A stretch of DNA of 64,000 nucleotides, from positions 28,992,048-29,056,047 of the forward strand of contig NC_087070.1 of assembly GCF_963678635.1 (NCBI RefSeq), in the 5' to 3' direction. Positions 21,314-31,200 of the stretch are shown here, one piece after another. The DNA comes from Symsagittifera roscoffensis. Its lineage: Eukaryota; Xenacoelomorpha; Acoela; Convolutidae. Every line of letters begins with the position of its first letter. Positions within the stretch are counted from its first letter, which is position 1. The translations under genes and the position numbers were made by a program. The notes under the pieces are model-generated. The model did no database searches and had not been told where the DNA came from. It saw only the letters and a program-made list of their open reading frames with translations.

Positions 21314-24300
21314 TTAGCATATGCTCAGATAGTATTTTTTATGTAAGTAAACCTCTATGTCAGTCTCTGAAAATATCACATGCACAAGAGCGTACAACTC
21401 TCTCGGGTGTAGCTTCCCTCTATTGGGATCATAAACTGGCAACGAGAGAGATGTCACACCTCTCTCAACCAGGAAATCCCTAAGTCGAGTCAAGGCCAAT
21501 ACCAAGCTCTCCGGATTCACGTGTTGCCTATCAGTAGCTTTCCCTGGTATCTGTGATGCAACGGGGGGCAACGCTATCATTCCTCCTACACCCGGCCTCT
21601 GTTTCCACAAAAACTCGATATTCTTGTACTCTCTTTTAAAGTCGGCCGCTAGTGCTGTTTTGAAGCTTACGTCCGCAGTTATCGCTATGGCGCACGTGCG
21701 TTCCGTGAGTATGAAATCGCTGTCCGTTATAACGATATTGTTCGAATAGTGGTTCGGGAGATCAAAGTACGATTCAAAGATTCGTCCAAAAGGTGGTTTC
21801 TTAGCATTCTCGCCCTCTGTCTCTAGTTCTCCGGTTTCTCTTGCCGATTTCATTTTTTTTATTATGAGGTTTTCGGTGTGGGTGAGTCCTACCCCCACTC
21901 CCCGGACAAAAATATCCATCGACGTCCCCGTCGATCGCCCAAAGTCTAGGAGACCGAGGTTGGATTGTGGAACACGTAGAGGACCATCTGGGGCGACCCA
22001 GTTGGACTCGGTATTGTCATGACTGATGTATTTGACGCCGTCTCTGTCGACGTCCTGAATCGTCAGGATCGTCTCTTTTGGATCTGTCGGCAGATCGTGG
22101 AGCCATTCGAGCACGCGCAAGTTTGTTAGTTCTTGCTCATGAGTCTGTTCCGCTTCTGGTTCGAACTCCACTTCCGGTTCTGATCGATCGTCGATCCAAT
22201 CTTGATCCATATCGTTCACAAGGTCGATTTCTTCTAGCATCGCTACTTCGTCCAGCCCCACCAGCGAGTCTATGACATCACTCACTACTATCCGGTCTAC
22301 AACGAAGTCCTCGCCATACGGATTGTATTTCTTCTGGTTTTTTCTCCTCTTACTTTGGCGTGTCTCCATACTGAGCGGAAATTCAGGCTGTATTCCTTTG
22401 TCAATTTCGGTTTGTTCCGGGCAATCCCAGTCTTCTTCGGCATAGGGTAGAGTTTCATCGTCCACCTCTACTCGCTCAGTCAACTCGAGATCCAGTGGTA
22501 GATCACAATTGTCCACCATCTCATTCCCGTCGTTCTTGTCGCGAGTACCCCTTTCATTCACTTCACAAGCAGGATCCACTATTAAATAGTCTCCCTCTTG
22601 CATGTCCGCTGGGATGCACCAATCCTCGGACGAGGCGTTTTGTGGTTTGATATTCTCGTAATGAGCCGCTCTTCCGGTGCTCAGCCGATAAAAACGACCT
22701 CCTTGATGCACCTCTGTTATCTGAAATGGACCACGCCATTTCTTTAATAGTTTCTTGGTTCCTTTTGGTGGAACCACTTCCTGGAACACCCAGACGTAAT
22801 CGCCAACTGAGTAGGCTTTTGCATCGGCTGTTCTTTTATCAAACCTCCTTTTTTGTCTAATTTGCGCCTGTTGCGTATTCCTCCTGCATAAGTCATTGAG
22901 GTCCTGTTGTCTTCTAATAACGTCCCGCACGTACGTTTGCGGTGCTGTCCTCTTCCCATCATATTCAGGGTAGAAGAACGTTAACGGGAGTGCTTTTTCA
23001 TGACCCGTCAGCATCATATGCGGACTTATTCCCGTGGTGGAATGCTCCGTGCTGTTGTAAGCACCCATCACTTGCGGCAAGTGCTTGTCCCAGTCATCCA
23101 TGTAGCGTGAGCAGTAGACTCTCAACATGGATACCAGTGTGCGATTCTGCCTCTCGACTAGGCCATTCGTTTGCGGGTGATAAGTGGTCGAGTGGGCCTG
23201 AGCTACCTGCGACCTTTTCATTAACTCTTTTGTGAGATCACCTACGAATGCTTTGCCATTGTCCGATTGGAACGTGATGGGGCAGCCATGCCTTGCTATC
23301 CACACGTTTATCAAATGATCGCATGTTTCTTCTGCCGACGCTGTCATGCAGGGTGCTGCCTCCGCATACTTCGTAAAATGGTCGATCATTACCAGCACCT
23401 GATTATAGCCCGTTGCTGTCATGCAGATTTTCTGATGATCAATTTGCACCACTTCGTTGAAACCTGACGATTCTATTGACTGTAGGGGGAACCTTAGTTT
23501 CCTGGGATCCTTTGCCTGTTGACAAGACAGGCATGCGGCTATCCATTTCTCACAAGCCTTCTTCAATCCCGGCCATTCGAATCGTTTTTGTATCCTGTTA
23601 TACACCTTGACCACGCCTTGATGTCCCATCTGATCATGTGAGCGAAAGAGCAATTCGGTCTGGTACAACTGTGGTAACACTATTGAATTGTATTTATAAA
23701 GGACCTTGTCCTCCTCCTTGCGCTTACAGGCTACGATTCCGTCCTTATTCAGGTTTAACAAGTCTTTTCTCTTCAGATAAAACTGCTTCAGGATTTTGTA
23801 GCTGTCTTCTTCCAAGTCTCCCTTGTCAGGTGCTCCATTCTCGATCCATCTTTTCAGACTGCTCGTCATTCTATCATTTCGTTGAGCCCTCAGGAGATCC
23901 GACAGCCTGTACCTGGCTTTCAAATACGTCTTCACCACATTCATTTGCCCACTCATTATCTCCGGAGCATGAGCATCGTCCATCAACTTGACACACCATA
24001 TCTTTTTCAAAGGCGTCGCTTCTTGCACAGATGGTTCCAGATTGGTACGGACGACCGTACCATATGGCAGCAATCTGGTTGGGCGTTTTGAAACTGCTAT
24101 CAGCTCGAGCTCGTCTGCGGCATTATCTACCACAGTGCCCTCTTCATCTGAGGTGTATCTGTCCCTGTCTGGATCCTGATGTGTTTCTCGGTCCAGCCCA
24201 CGCTGCTTCCAGTCTACCAATAAGGAGTGGATTGCGATCTCTGACACATCGGAATTGGAAGTTGTTTCAGACGTGTTGTCCCAGGACTGGGGTCTCGAGT

Positions 24301-27300
24301 CACCACTTGAGTCGACTGATTCCTCAACATCATATTCCAAGTTGTCTGAGATGTTTCTCGACTCCCCGGACAAAACTCTGTCCATCGGTCGCTTTGAACC
24401 CGACTCCCCGGACAAAATTCTGCCCCTAGGTGGTCTAGTCAACCTCTCCCCGGACAAGTCGTCCTGCACGGGCTCAAAGGTGTCTGACTCATCAGAGGAG
24501 ACGTCCTTGACTGGCTCGAAGGTGTCAGACTCCCCAGACATTGTCTCGTCCATGGAAGAACAATCTGGGCTTGGCTCGTATTCCTCTTTTGCATCCGTGA
24601 AGTGCACTCTCCTCGTGAAGCTAGATTTCGACCTGATCCTGACTTCCTCAGTAGCTTGGTTTTGATTCGATGTTCCATATTCAGTGAACGAAGTTCTCAA
24701 CAATACTTCTTTCGGCATCGAGGTCACCAGCTGGTTGACGATCGACCTGCAATCCCGTTCAACGCCTCGGCTGCGAATGGACACTGGCCTCTTCTCTGTT
24801 CTCTCGGTGACAGTCAACCTCTGCATGGTCTCCATCCATTCACGATCATGCCTATTCACTTCCCTATCCAACAAGTCACGGAGTTTTCCCATGACGTCCG
24901 GCGCCACGTTCACCGTCTTATTCAATAAAGCGATGCTGTTTATACCCAGCCTGGTCAGTTCTTGCTGTACCAAGTTGGATCGGACTAGCAGGTCCAACGG
25001 AACGGGTTCGCCTCTGGCTAAAAGCTTTATCTCCGCGGCCGTCTCCACTGGAAGGTCAGGGTGTCCAGGTATAGGATGTCCTGATTTTTCTAACCACCTA
25101 GTAAGTGGCAGCTTATCGTAGGTTTCTTTGTCCAGAAAGGAAAACCCGTCTTTGATCTCTGATTGGTTAGCCTGCTTCTCCTCGAGGCGCTCATAAAATT
25201 CCGTCTTTTTACTGAGGCTATCTGCGTTCTGGTGCTTGTCACGGGTACGGTGCTCTATGATCATGTGGTATCCATCCAGGCGCACAATCCAACGACCAAT
25301 ATAGCTTTGGTCCATCGAATAGGTTTTCAGCCAGGCAAGGGCACGATTATCCACACGTAACTTGAAGGGAGCACTCCCCAAGTAGGCCCTGTATTTTTCC
25401 ACGAAAGTGATCACCGCAAACATCTCCGCTTTTGGTGCGCCGTACTTCATTTCAGTATCACTCAGGACTTTACTCCCGTAGGCTATCGGACGAAGAACCG
25501 TTCTCCCGTTCCACTCCTGCTCCTGGTGAAGTATGCCCGATATCGCAACCACTGATGCATCCGTGTCCAGCACGAACATTCCCTTCTCTGTTGGCATGCC
25601 GAGGACCGGTGCCTCGCAAAGTTCACGCTTGATGTTTTCAAATGAAACTTGTGCCTCATCAGTCCAGGTGAACTTTTTGCCCTTATTTCTCATCAGCCTC
25701 TGCATGGGGTATATCTTGTCAGCATACCCCTTGATGAACTCTCGATAATAATTTGCGAATCCCAGAAAACTCATCAGCTGTGTATCTGTTTTAGGTGCCT
25801 TCCAGGTCAGCACCGCTTCAACCGCTTCGGGATCTGGTCTCACTCCATGTTTGTCAACCAGGCGGCCCAGATACTTTATGGAATCCCTGAGGATTTCACA
25901 CTTAGAGGGTTTGCATTTCAGACCCGCCTGCTTCATGCAAGAAAACACCTCCTCCAACCTCTCTATGTGGTCTTCTAAGGTTGGTGTTGCAATCACAACA
26001 TCATCGACATAACACATGATGAGATTCCCGTATTTCTTAGTGACGCTCGTGAGTGCCTGGGCCATCAGTCGCTGGAATGTGGCCGTCGCGTTGCACAATC
26101 CGAATGGCATCCTCTTCCACTGGAACAGTCCCAGCTCACACGCGAAACCTGTTTTCTCTCGATCTTGCTTTCTGAGTGGCACTTGCCAGAATGCGGAGCC
26201 CAAATCCAACGTCGTGAAGAACTTAGCGTCTCCCAGCTTGGATAGGCTCTCATCGATGCGGGGAATCGGGTATGCGTCCTTTACAGTCACTGCGTTCAGA
26301 TAACGGAAATCACAACAAAATCTGAGTTGTCCCCCTTTCTTTTTCGCCATGACCACGCCACAAGCCCATGGGGACTTCGACGGCTCAATCATGTCGTACT
26401 CCATTAACATTTCAATTTCCTTCCTACACGCTTCTGACTTGTTTGGGGTCATTCTTCTCGCCCCTTCCCTATGAGGTACCGAGCCCTCTTCTATCTCAAT
26501 CTCGTGCTCTACAAAATTGCAACAACCTATATCGGCCTTATGCTTTGAAAAAACGTCTGCGTTCCGATCTAGCACCGCCCTGAGCGAATCTAGTTCCTTG
26601 TCAGATATTTTACCCTTCAGATGTTCTATCTCAGGTAGGACAGGCCTATTCGCTGCTAACACTGCTTCCGTCGGCCTCTCAGGAAAGTTGCAACAACTAG
26701 ACAGCCCATCATCTGTTTCCGACTTCATTGAAAACAATTTCCTAGAAGATTTCAATTCAATTACTCTTTTCATTATACATTCTTGGTTCGCATGTAATGG
26801 ACATTTAGTTACGTCAAACTTCTTCAAGTTCTCCACACTTAGAAAGTCTGTGTTCAGAGGCAAAGCGTAGCCAAGTTTCTTTCCCCTCTGTATTGTCACT
26901 GTTGTTGCTTCTGTGTTCAATAACACACTCACACACAGTCCGCTCTGAGTGAGTGAGAAGCTTCTTCCTAAAATAGCCGAGCTTTTACTGTTTGGATTTG
27001 GTACCAGACACACCTGTCTGTCATTGCTGAGTTCATTCAAGTTCCTCATCCTAAACGTCGCTACTACGGCTTGGTTCGGTTTTAATCTAACTTTTCGATC
27101 CAGAAAAATCGGCACCTTGGCCTGATTAATTAAGATCTTATTAAGGGGTCTTTTCTCATACTTTCTTTCAGGATCCTTGATCCTAATCAATCCGTCATTG
27201 AGATCAATCTTGACGTCAAAGTTGCGAACGAAATCCCTTCCTAGGATGAACTGGTCGGATTCATCCAAATTCTCTACTACTAGGAAGCTCATCCAAAGAT

Positions 27301-30300
27301 GTCTTCCTCCAAGCTGCAGTGAGATGATCGGGGTTCGTCCGGCGACATAGATCGCTCCCTGATTGGCAGCTGCCAACCTGATGTTTGTCGGTATGAGATC
27401 CGATCTTTCGAAACCCATGTCGGTCCAAGTTTTGACTGGCATGACACTAACCACTGCTCCCGTGTCTAGCAGCCCCTTTACTGAAAGTTGTCTGCCTTGC
27501 ACGTCCAGAACGTGTGCGGCCAGATCTGCCTCGCAACCAATATGCACAGCATCTTGTTCGAGCATCGCGTTGTGTCCGATTCGTCTGACCTTCAGCTCCT
27601 CTTGACCAATGTATATCCGGCCAATCTGATCGTTCGCATCAGTTATGTGAGCTTTCGTGTAGATATTGATGCCATCCACGTTCATCAGAATCGGGTAAGG
27701 GCCATGGGCATCGATATAATGTCCGTCCACTTTCATCAGCCTCGGACCTCCCGTTGTGAGCAGCGCTCGCACTGCCCTGGAGTCCAGTTTGGGATCCTTC
27801 TCCTTCAGGTAGTCGGCATAGATGTCCAGGTGGACCAGTGTAATCTCGGATGGCTCGCTCAGGTTCTTGACCACCTGGTGCCCTGCGACTGAGATGATAG
27901 ACATTATTTTGGTCCCTGCCTTCGTCATGCCGAAAGTCTTGCCAGATATAACGTTCAGTTTTAGTCCCTGTTTCTTGGGCTCTTTTTCATCTTCTGCTCT
28001 TGTCGTCTTACTCAGGACATTAAGACTTTCCCGAAGATCTGTGCTCTCCAGCTCCGACCTTACCCATTGCTCCACTTCTTTCGTGGCAAGGTCCTGTTTG
28101 ACATTCTGCAGAGCTGTCCTTGCCGCCAGGCCGTAATCCACCTTGAGTGGGCTAGACGACTCTGTTTCGAGGTTCGAGGCTACCCCCTCGTCAGGCCATG
28201 TTTTAACCTTTTTAGTCGTGAAAGTGCTCGGTGTCGTCTCCTTTCTCCGAGATTCAGCCTCGTTCATCAGACGTGCTCGACTGGCCTTGACACCCGAAAG
28301 CGCCTCATCGTGGCGGGGATGTTTCGCGTCCGCTACTGCGTCCCAAAATTGAGTACAATCCGACTTGAAGTGTCCCTCCAAATTACAGAAGAAACACCTC
28401 GGACCATATTTCATGATGAGCCCTCTCACGTACTCTTCATGATCCTCGTCGGTCGCGTCAGCGTCCTCGAGAAAGTAGCCTATGGCCTTCATGTTCTGTT
28501 TGTATGCAGAACACGCAGAAACGTGATGTTCCATCGAACCACAATTCGCACACGACCTCCTCTTGTCCATGTCATCGCGAGGTTTGTACCAACTGGAATT
28601 CGCACCAGTGTTTGTCCCGCTATAGTTGCCATAATTGCTGTAACGGTTTTGCGCCCTCGGTTTTATCAGTAAATACTCGCGTGACTTCATACGCAAGTCG
28701 TCGGGCGTGGGTACCTGGTCAAGCGACAGGGTGAAGTGAGTGGCCAACATCGTCTTCAACTCCTCACTCCTTACACCATCCATGAACTTCGAAGCGATCG
28801 CCAAGTTTCGTTCGGATATTCTCTCATCCGGGTTGCTCCTCCTCCTGAGCAGTTCAAGGTCATCCAAGAATTTATCTATTGATTCTTCATCTCTCTGTCG
28901 CCTCTTCTCGAACTTCACCATGGCCTGGTGCCCTTGTACCCCAGAGCCGAAACGATTCAGCAGGATGTCGAATATCTTGCGAGCGCTGTCTCTCTCATTG
29001 GCTCTTTTCGCCATTACACAACTTAATGCAGTACCCTCCAGGTTGCTCGTCAGCGCGCTGCACTCTTGTTTCTTGGAGAGATTCTCTTCCTCAAAGTGTA
29101 ACTTCATCACCTCTATCCAAGTATCAATGCAGCCGTCTGATTCGTCTTTATATGACTTCGGCTTTTTCAGCGTTCTTCTTGACCTCTCCCCTCTCTCGGT
29201 TGACTTCGAGAGCTTGGTGATGAATGTTTCAAGAGATCTGTTCAGAGGCTCAAACATCGAGGCATACATCGTTGTGTCTTGTGAGACTGTGGTCAGATCT
29301 GGTACTGAACTGACTTGTGGCACGGTTGGCAATCTTGTCTCCGGGGTGGCATCTGCCTCCGGCGGGACTGGATTCGTCCAGCCAGGCCTCTGCGGGGCTG
29401 CCCTTGGCCACTCCTTGTTTCTAGGTTCGTAGTTCGTTCTCGAGCCTTGCTGGGCTCTGGCACTGTTGCCCGTACCATCTCCAGCATTCGCATGGCGTGA
29501 GCGCTCCCTTGAGTTGGAATGCTCCTGCCAACTACTCCCATTCAGGATCGCGTCAAGCTTCCGCATCATCAAGTCAGATTTGGCGTCCAACCTCTTTTCC
29601 AGGCTAGTCATCGTTTGGGCGTAGGTGTTATCATGATCATTCAGTAATCGCTCGATCTCTCTTGACATCCTTGCCTCTCTTTCCTCTGACTCTTTATTTG
29701 CCTGTGCCAGGCTCTCAGCCAGGCATTGATCGGTGTTACGAATCAATTGAGCCTGATCAAACCTCGCCTGCGACTTCACGTGCGTTAGCTCATCTTTCAA
29801 ACTCTCCCGACCATGTTGAGCTCTCTCGTCAACTTGATCTATCTTCTTAGTCATGTCCCGCCTCAATTCATCCAGGCCATTCATCACACCAGCGAACATA
29901 TCACTTATGTCACCAGCTGCCCCCAGTGGCGGGGTTAGCCCCAGAGAAGATGAGGTCAGCTGCGGCGGTAGCCTAGTACTCGATGACGCACCGTCCTTTT
30001 GCTTGTGCATTGACGTCATTAGTCTATCAAACGTTGATGATGCTCCCATCGTTATCCCATCTGACATGGGTCTGGTCGGCGAGACTGATGACGCCTTCCT
30101 GCTCTTCTCGTTCCTTGGGCACGGTGTGAAGTTCACATCCGGATGGGATGTCTCCGGGTAGTCATAACTGGAAGTTAAACCAACAGTTGGTAGTGACGCC
30201 ATGCGCTCGTCGTACAAACACCTCCAACTCTTCTTGGCCTTCGAACCCGGTTGTTCTTCACTCGGGCTTATACTCGACATCATCGCGTTGTTGCTCTGCT

Positions 30301-30349
30301 TGGCCAGAGATGAGTGGGTACCTGCCGAATGTGAGTATTCTCCCTCCAC
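21314..30349 (-). CDS. Element A gag-pol polyprotein with C-terminal macrodomain-like region
   Basis: Open for about 3,011 codons. Domains in order: coiled coil (about 164-260); gag capsid region (about 400-550); two CCHC knuckles near 600 (CANCGSMEHHVSAC) and 650 (CFFCNLEGHFKSDC); retropepsin near 963 (LLDTGAVVSVMP, later FILGRDF); RT (about 1,300-1,560, YVDD at 1,446); RNase H (DTDASVVAISG near 1,597); a linker with LSGES repeats (about 1,935-2,000); integrase with the HHCC finger (about 2,236-2,275) and the D-D-E core (QIDH, SDNGKAF, GLVERQNRT); a GPF/Y-type module near 2,539 (WRGPFQITEV); a long acidic stretch; and at about 2,870-3,005 a region resembling TARG1-type macrodomains. The RT, RNase H and integrase are clearly Ty3/Gypsy. 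The whole frame reads through without interruption. Confidence 0.93.
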   Translation of the reverse strand: MEGEYSHSAGTHSSLAKQSNNAMMSSISPSEEQPGSKAKKSWRCLYDERMASLPTVGLTSSYDYPETSHPDVNFTPCPRNEKSRKASSVSPTRPMSDGITMGASSTFDRLMTSMHKQKDGASSSTRLPPQLTSSSLGLTPPLGAAGDISDMFAGVMNGLDELRRDMTKKIDQVDERAQHGRESLKDELTHVKSQARFDQAQLIRNTDQCLAESLAQANKESEEREARMSREIERLLNDHDNTYAQTMTSLEKRLDAKSDLMMRKLDAILNGSSWQEHSNSRERSRHANAGDGTGNSARAQQGSRTNYEPRNKEWPRAAPQRPGWTNPVPPEADATPETRLPTVPQVSSVPDLTTVSQDTTMYASMFEPLNRSLETFITKLSKSTERGERSRRTLKKPKSYKDESDGCIDTWIEVMKLHFEEENLSKKQECSALTSNLEGTALSCVMAKRANERDSARKIFDILLNRFGSGVQGHQAMVKFEKRRQRDEESIDKFLDDLELLRRRSNPDERISERNLAIASKFMDGVRSEELKTMLATHFTLSLDQVPTPDDLRMKSREYLLIKPRAQNRYSNYGNYSGTNTGANSSWYKPRDDMDKRRSCANCGSMEHHVSACSAYKQNMKAIGYFLEDADATDEDHEEYVRGLIMKYGPRCFFCNLEGHFKSDCTQFWDAVADAKHPRHDEALSGVKASRARLMNEAESRRKETTPSTFTTKKVKTWPDEGVASNLETESSSPLKVDYGLAARTALQNVKQDLATKEVEQWVRSELESTDLRESLNVLSKTTRAEDEKEPKKQGLKLNVISGKTFGMTKAGTKIMSIISVAGHQVVKNLSEPSEITLVHLDIYADYLKEKDPKLDSRAVRALLTTGGPRLMKVDGHYIDAHGPYPILMNVDGINIYTKAHITDANDQIGRIYIGQEELKVRRIGHNAMLEQDAVHIGCEADLAAHVLDVQGRQLSVKGLLDTGAVVSVMPVKTWTDMGFERSDLIPTNIRLAAANQGAIYVAGRTPIISLQLGGRHLWMSFLVVENLDESDQFILGRDFVRNFDVKIDLNDGLIRIKDPERKYEKRPLNKILINQAKVPIFLDRKVRLKPNQAVVATFRMRNLNELSNDRQVCLVPNPNSKSSAILGRSFSLTQSGLCVSVLLNTEATTVTIQRGKKLGYALPLNTDFLSVENLKKFDVTKCPLHANQECIMKRVIELKSSRKLFSMKSETDDGLSSCCNFPERPTEAVLAANRPVLPEIEHLKGKISDKELDSLRAVLDRNADVFSKHKADIGCCNFVEHEIEIEEGSVPHREGARRMTPNKSEACRKEIEMLMEYDMIEPSKSPWACGVVMAKKKGGQLRFCCDFRYLNAVTVKDAYPIPRIDESLSKLGDAKFFTTLDLGSAFWQVPLRKQDREKTGFACELGLFQWKRMPFGLCNATATFQRLMAQALTSVTKKYGNLIMCYVDDVVIATPTLEDHIERLEEVFSCMKQAGLKCKPSKCEILRDSIKYLGRLVDKHGVRPDPEAVEAVLTWKAPKTDTQLMSFLGFANYYREFIKGYADKIYPMQRLMRNKGKKFTWTDEAQVSFENIKRELCEAPVLGMPTEKGMFVLDTDASVVAISGILHQEQEWNGRTVLRPIAYGSKVLSDTEMKYGAPKAEMFAVITFVEKYRAYLGSAPFKLRVDNRALAWLKTYSMDQSYIGRWIVRLDGYHMIIEHRTRDKHQNADSLSKKTEFYERLEEKQANQSEIKDGFSFLDKETYDKLPLTRWLEKSGHPIPGHPDLPVETAAEIKLLARGEPVPLDLLVRSNLVQQELTRLGINSIALLNKTVNVAPDVMGKLRDLLDREVNRHDREWMETMQRLTVTERTEKRPVSIRSRGVERDCRSIVNQLVTSMPKEVLLRTSFTEYGTSNQNQATEEVRIRSKSSFTRRVHFTDAKEEYEPSPDCSSMDETMSGESDTFEPVKDVSSDESDTFEPVQDDLSGERLTRPPRGRILSGESGSKRPMDRVLSGESRNISDNLEYDVEESVDSSGDSRPQSWDNTSETTSNSDVSEIAIHSLLVDWKQRGLDRETHQDPDRDRYTSDEEGTVVDNAADELELIAVSKRPTRLLPYGTVVRTNLEPSVQEATPLKKIWCVKLMDDAHAPEIMSGQMNVVKTYLKARYRLSDLLRAQRNDRMTSSLKRWIENGAPDKGDLEEDSYKILKQFYLKRKDLLNLNKDGIVACKRKEEDKVLYKYNSIVLPQLYQTELLFRSHDQMGHQGVVKVYNRIQKRFEWPGLKKACEKWIAACLSCQQAKDPRKLRFPLQSIESSGFNEVVQIDHQKICMTATGYNQVLVMIDHFTKYAEAAPCMTASAEETCDHLINVWIARHGCPITFQSDNGKAFVGDLTKELMKRSQVAQAHSTTYHPQTNGLVERQNRTLVSMLRVYCSRYMDDWDKHLPQVMGAYNSTEHSTTGISPHMMLTGHEKALPLTFFYPEYDGKRTAPQTYVRDVIRRQQDLNDLCRRNTQQAQIRQKRRFDKRTADAKAYSVGDYVWVFQEVVPPKGTKKLLKKWRGPFQITEVHQGGRFYRLSTGRAAHYENIKPQNASSEDWCIPADMQEGDYLIVDPACEVNERGTRDKNDGNEMVDNCDLPLDLELTERVEVDDETLPYAEEDWDCPEQTEIDKGIQPEFPLSMETRQSKRRKNQKKYNPYGEDFVVDRIVVSDVIDSLVGLDEVAMLEEIDLVNDMDQDWIDDRSEPEVEFEPEAEQTHEQELTNLRVLEWLHDLPTDPKETILTIQDVDRDGVKYISHDNTESNWVAPDGPLRVPQSNLGLLDFGRSTGTSMDIFVRGVGVGLTHTENLIIKKMKSARETGELETEGENAKKPPFGRIFESYFDLPNHYSNNIVITDSDFILTERTCAIAITADVSFKTALAADFKREYKNIEFLWKQRPGVGGMIALPPVASQIPGKATDRQHVNPESLVLALTRLRDFLVERGVTSLSLPVYDPNRGKLHPRELYALVHVIFSETDIEVYLHKKYYLSIC
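21320..21735 (-). other. Macrodomain-like region at the end of pol
   Basis: The last 140 or so residues of the polyprotein. The order ALAADFKREYKNIEFLW, then GGMIALPPVA, then ESLVLALTRLRDFLVERG, VTSLSLPVYD and ALVHVIFSETDIEVYLH follows the order of the human OARD1/TARG1 fold as I remember it (GIAVLFKKKFGGVQELL, then ENLQKSLEAMKSHCLKNG, VTDLSMPRIG and MIEEVFEATDIKITVY). Macrodomains bind or remove ADP-ribose. Whether this one binds ADP-ribose cannot be judged by reading. A recognisable version lies at about 48,597-49,050 in element B. Confidence 0.65.
24345..24550 (-). repeat. LSGES-type repeats in the RNase H-integrase linker
   Basis: On the minus strand the linker encodes about five related units of roughly 14-17 residues built on ESDTFEPV and LSGESG/LSGER. 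At the DNA level three units contain CTCCCCGGACAA exactly, and a fourth has a one-base variant. Units are also visible, more diverged, at about 51,190-51,300 in element B. Confidence 0.75.
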
Positions 30350-30831
30350 CTGTGACTCTTGGTCTCCGATTTGGACATTCCCTTGAATAAGACTTCTTCT
30401 CGCGGCTCGACCTCGGAACGCTCCGAGGTCTCCTCTGTCCTCTCGACTTCCTCTCGTTCGAGGACCTCGTCTGGCTCAAAGTCGGGTCGAATGAGCGTTC
30501 GCTCCCCTTCGTCAAAGGGATCCACCGGCGTTTCGCTCGCAGGCTCGGCCTCGGCGCTCCGCCCTTGATTGCCATCAAGGTTTTTCTCGCTCCTTAGTTT
30601 CATTTCGATCACTGAAAGATCAGGTTGACCTTTAGTCGATTCGTCTTCAGCAAACGCGTCGGAAGCGCTGCTAAACGAGGTTTGGCTACGCCTAGTTCTA
30701 AATTTCCGCGTGCTTCCCTTGCTTAGCCTGGGAATTTTAGTAGTCGATCCTAACGAGTCCCTGCGCTGCATAGTTTTGTACAAAATGAAAATATTCGTAA
30801 GTTGATGGCAACGCAAACGCAGCACAAACAA
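30280..30831 (-). CDS. Element A small upstream ORF overlapping gag-pol
   Basis: The likely start is the ATG at 30,771 (MQRRDSLGSTTKIPRL), since element B starts at the matching MHRRDSLGVTTKIPRL (57,377). The N-terminus is basic and Ser/Thr-rich, the middle is acidic (EREEVERTEETSERSEVEPREE) and no known domain is visible. It lies in a different frame from gag-pol, and the frames overlap. Ty3/Gypsy elements are known to use programmed frameshifting or read-through, and retroviruses use small accessory ORFs; which applies here is not decided by the sequence. Retention of the reading frame in two diverged elements argues that it is translated. Confidence 0.65.
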   Translation of the reverse strand: MFVLRLRCHQLTNIFILYKTMQRRDSLGSTTKIPRLSKGSTRKFRTRRSQTSFSSASDAFAEDESTKGQPDLSVIEMKLRSEKNLDGNQGRSAEAEPASETPVDPFDEGERTLIRPDFEPDEVLEREEVERTEETSERSEVEPREEVLFKGMSKSETKSHRWRENTHIRQVPTHLWPSRATTR

Positions 30832-31200
30832 GTTTTAGTTGAATCACTTAAAGCTGCCTACTCGATTCCGTCAGTATCAAAATGTCTCTTAGATCTCTCA
30901 CGACTAAACTAGTAACTCAGCTAAAGTTACACACAGGGTCTACCCAGTATTGATATAATGCTAACTCAACCCGGATGTATAATATAACAGTAACACTAAG
31001 TTTCCACAAGATATAATCGACACACAAAACACAATCGATAATCAGATAAGAATATCCTACAGGTGACAGCGACCTTTTGTCAGTATCAATTTATCGCCAC
31101 ACAATTTATCAAGTCACTGCTTTGTTAAAATTAAACAATCTTTGATAAAAAGCAGTGATGATTCAGAAATAGATAAATAAAACTTAGTCTTAAAGAAAAA

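Noticed and set aside
28740-29432. A 230-codon plus-strand open frame opposite gag
   Set aside because: It lies antisense to the well-supported gag capsid region and has no family motif, so it is a shadow of the gag-pol frame.
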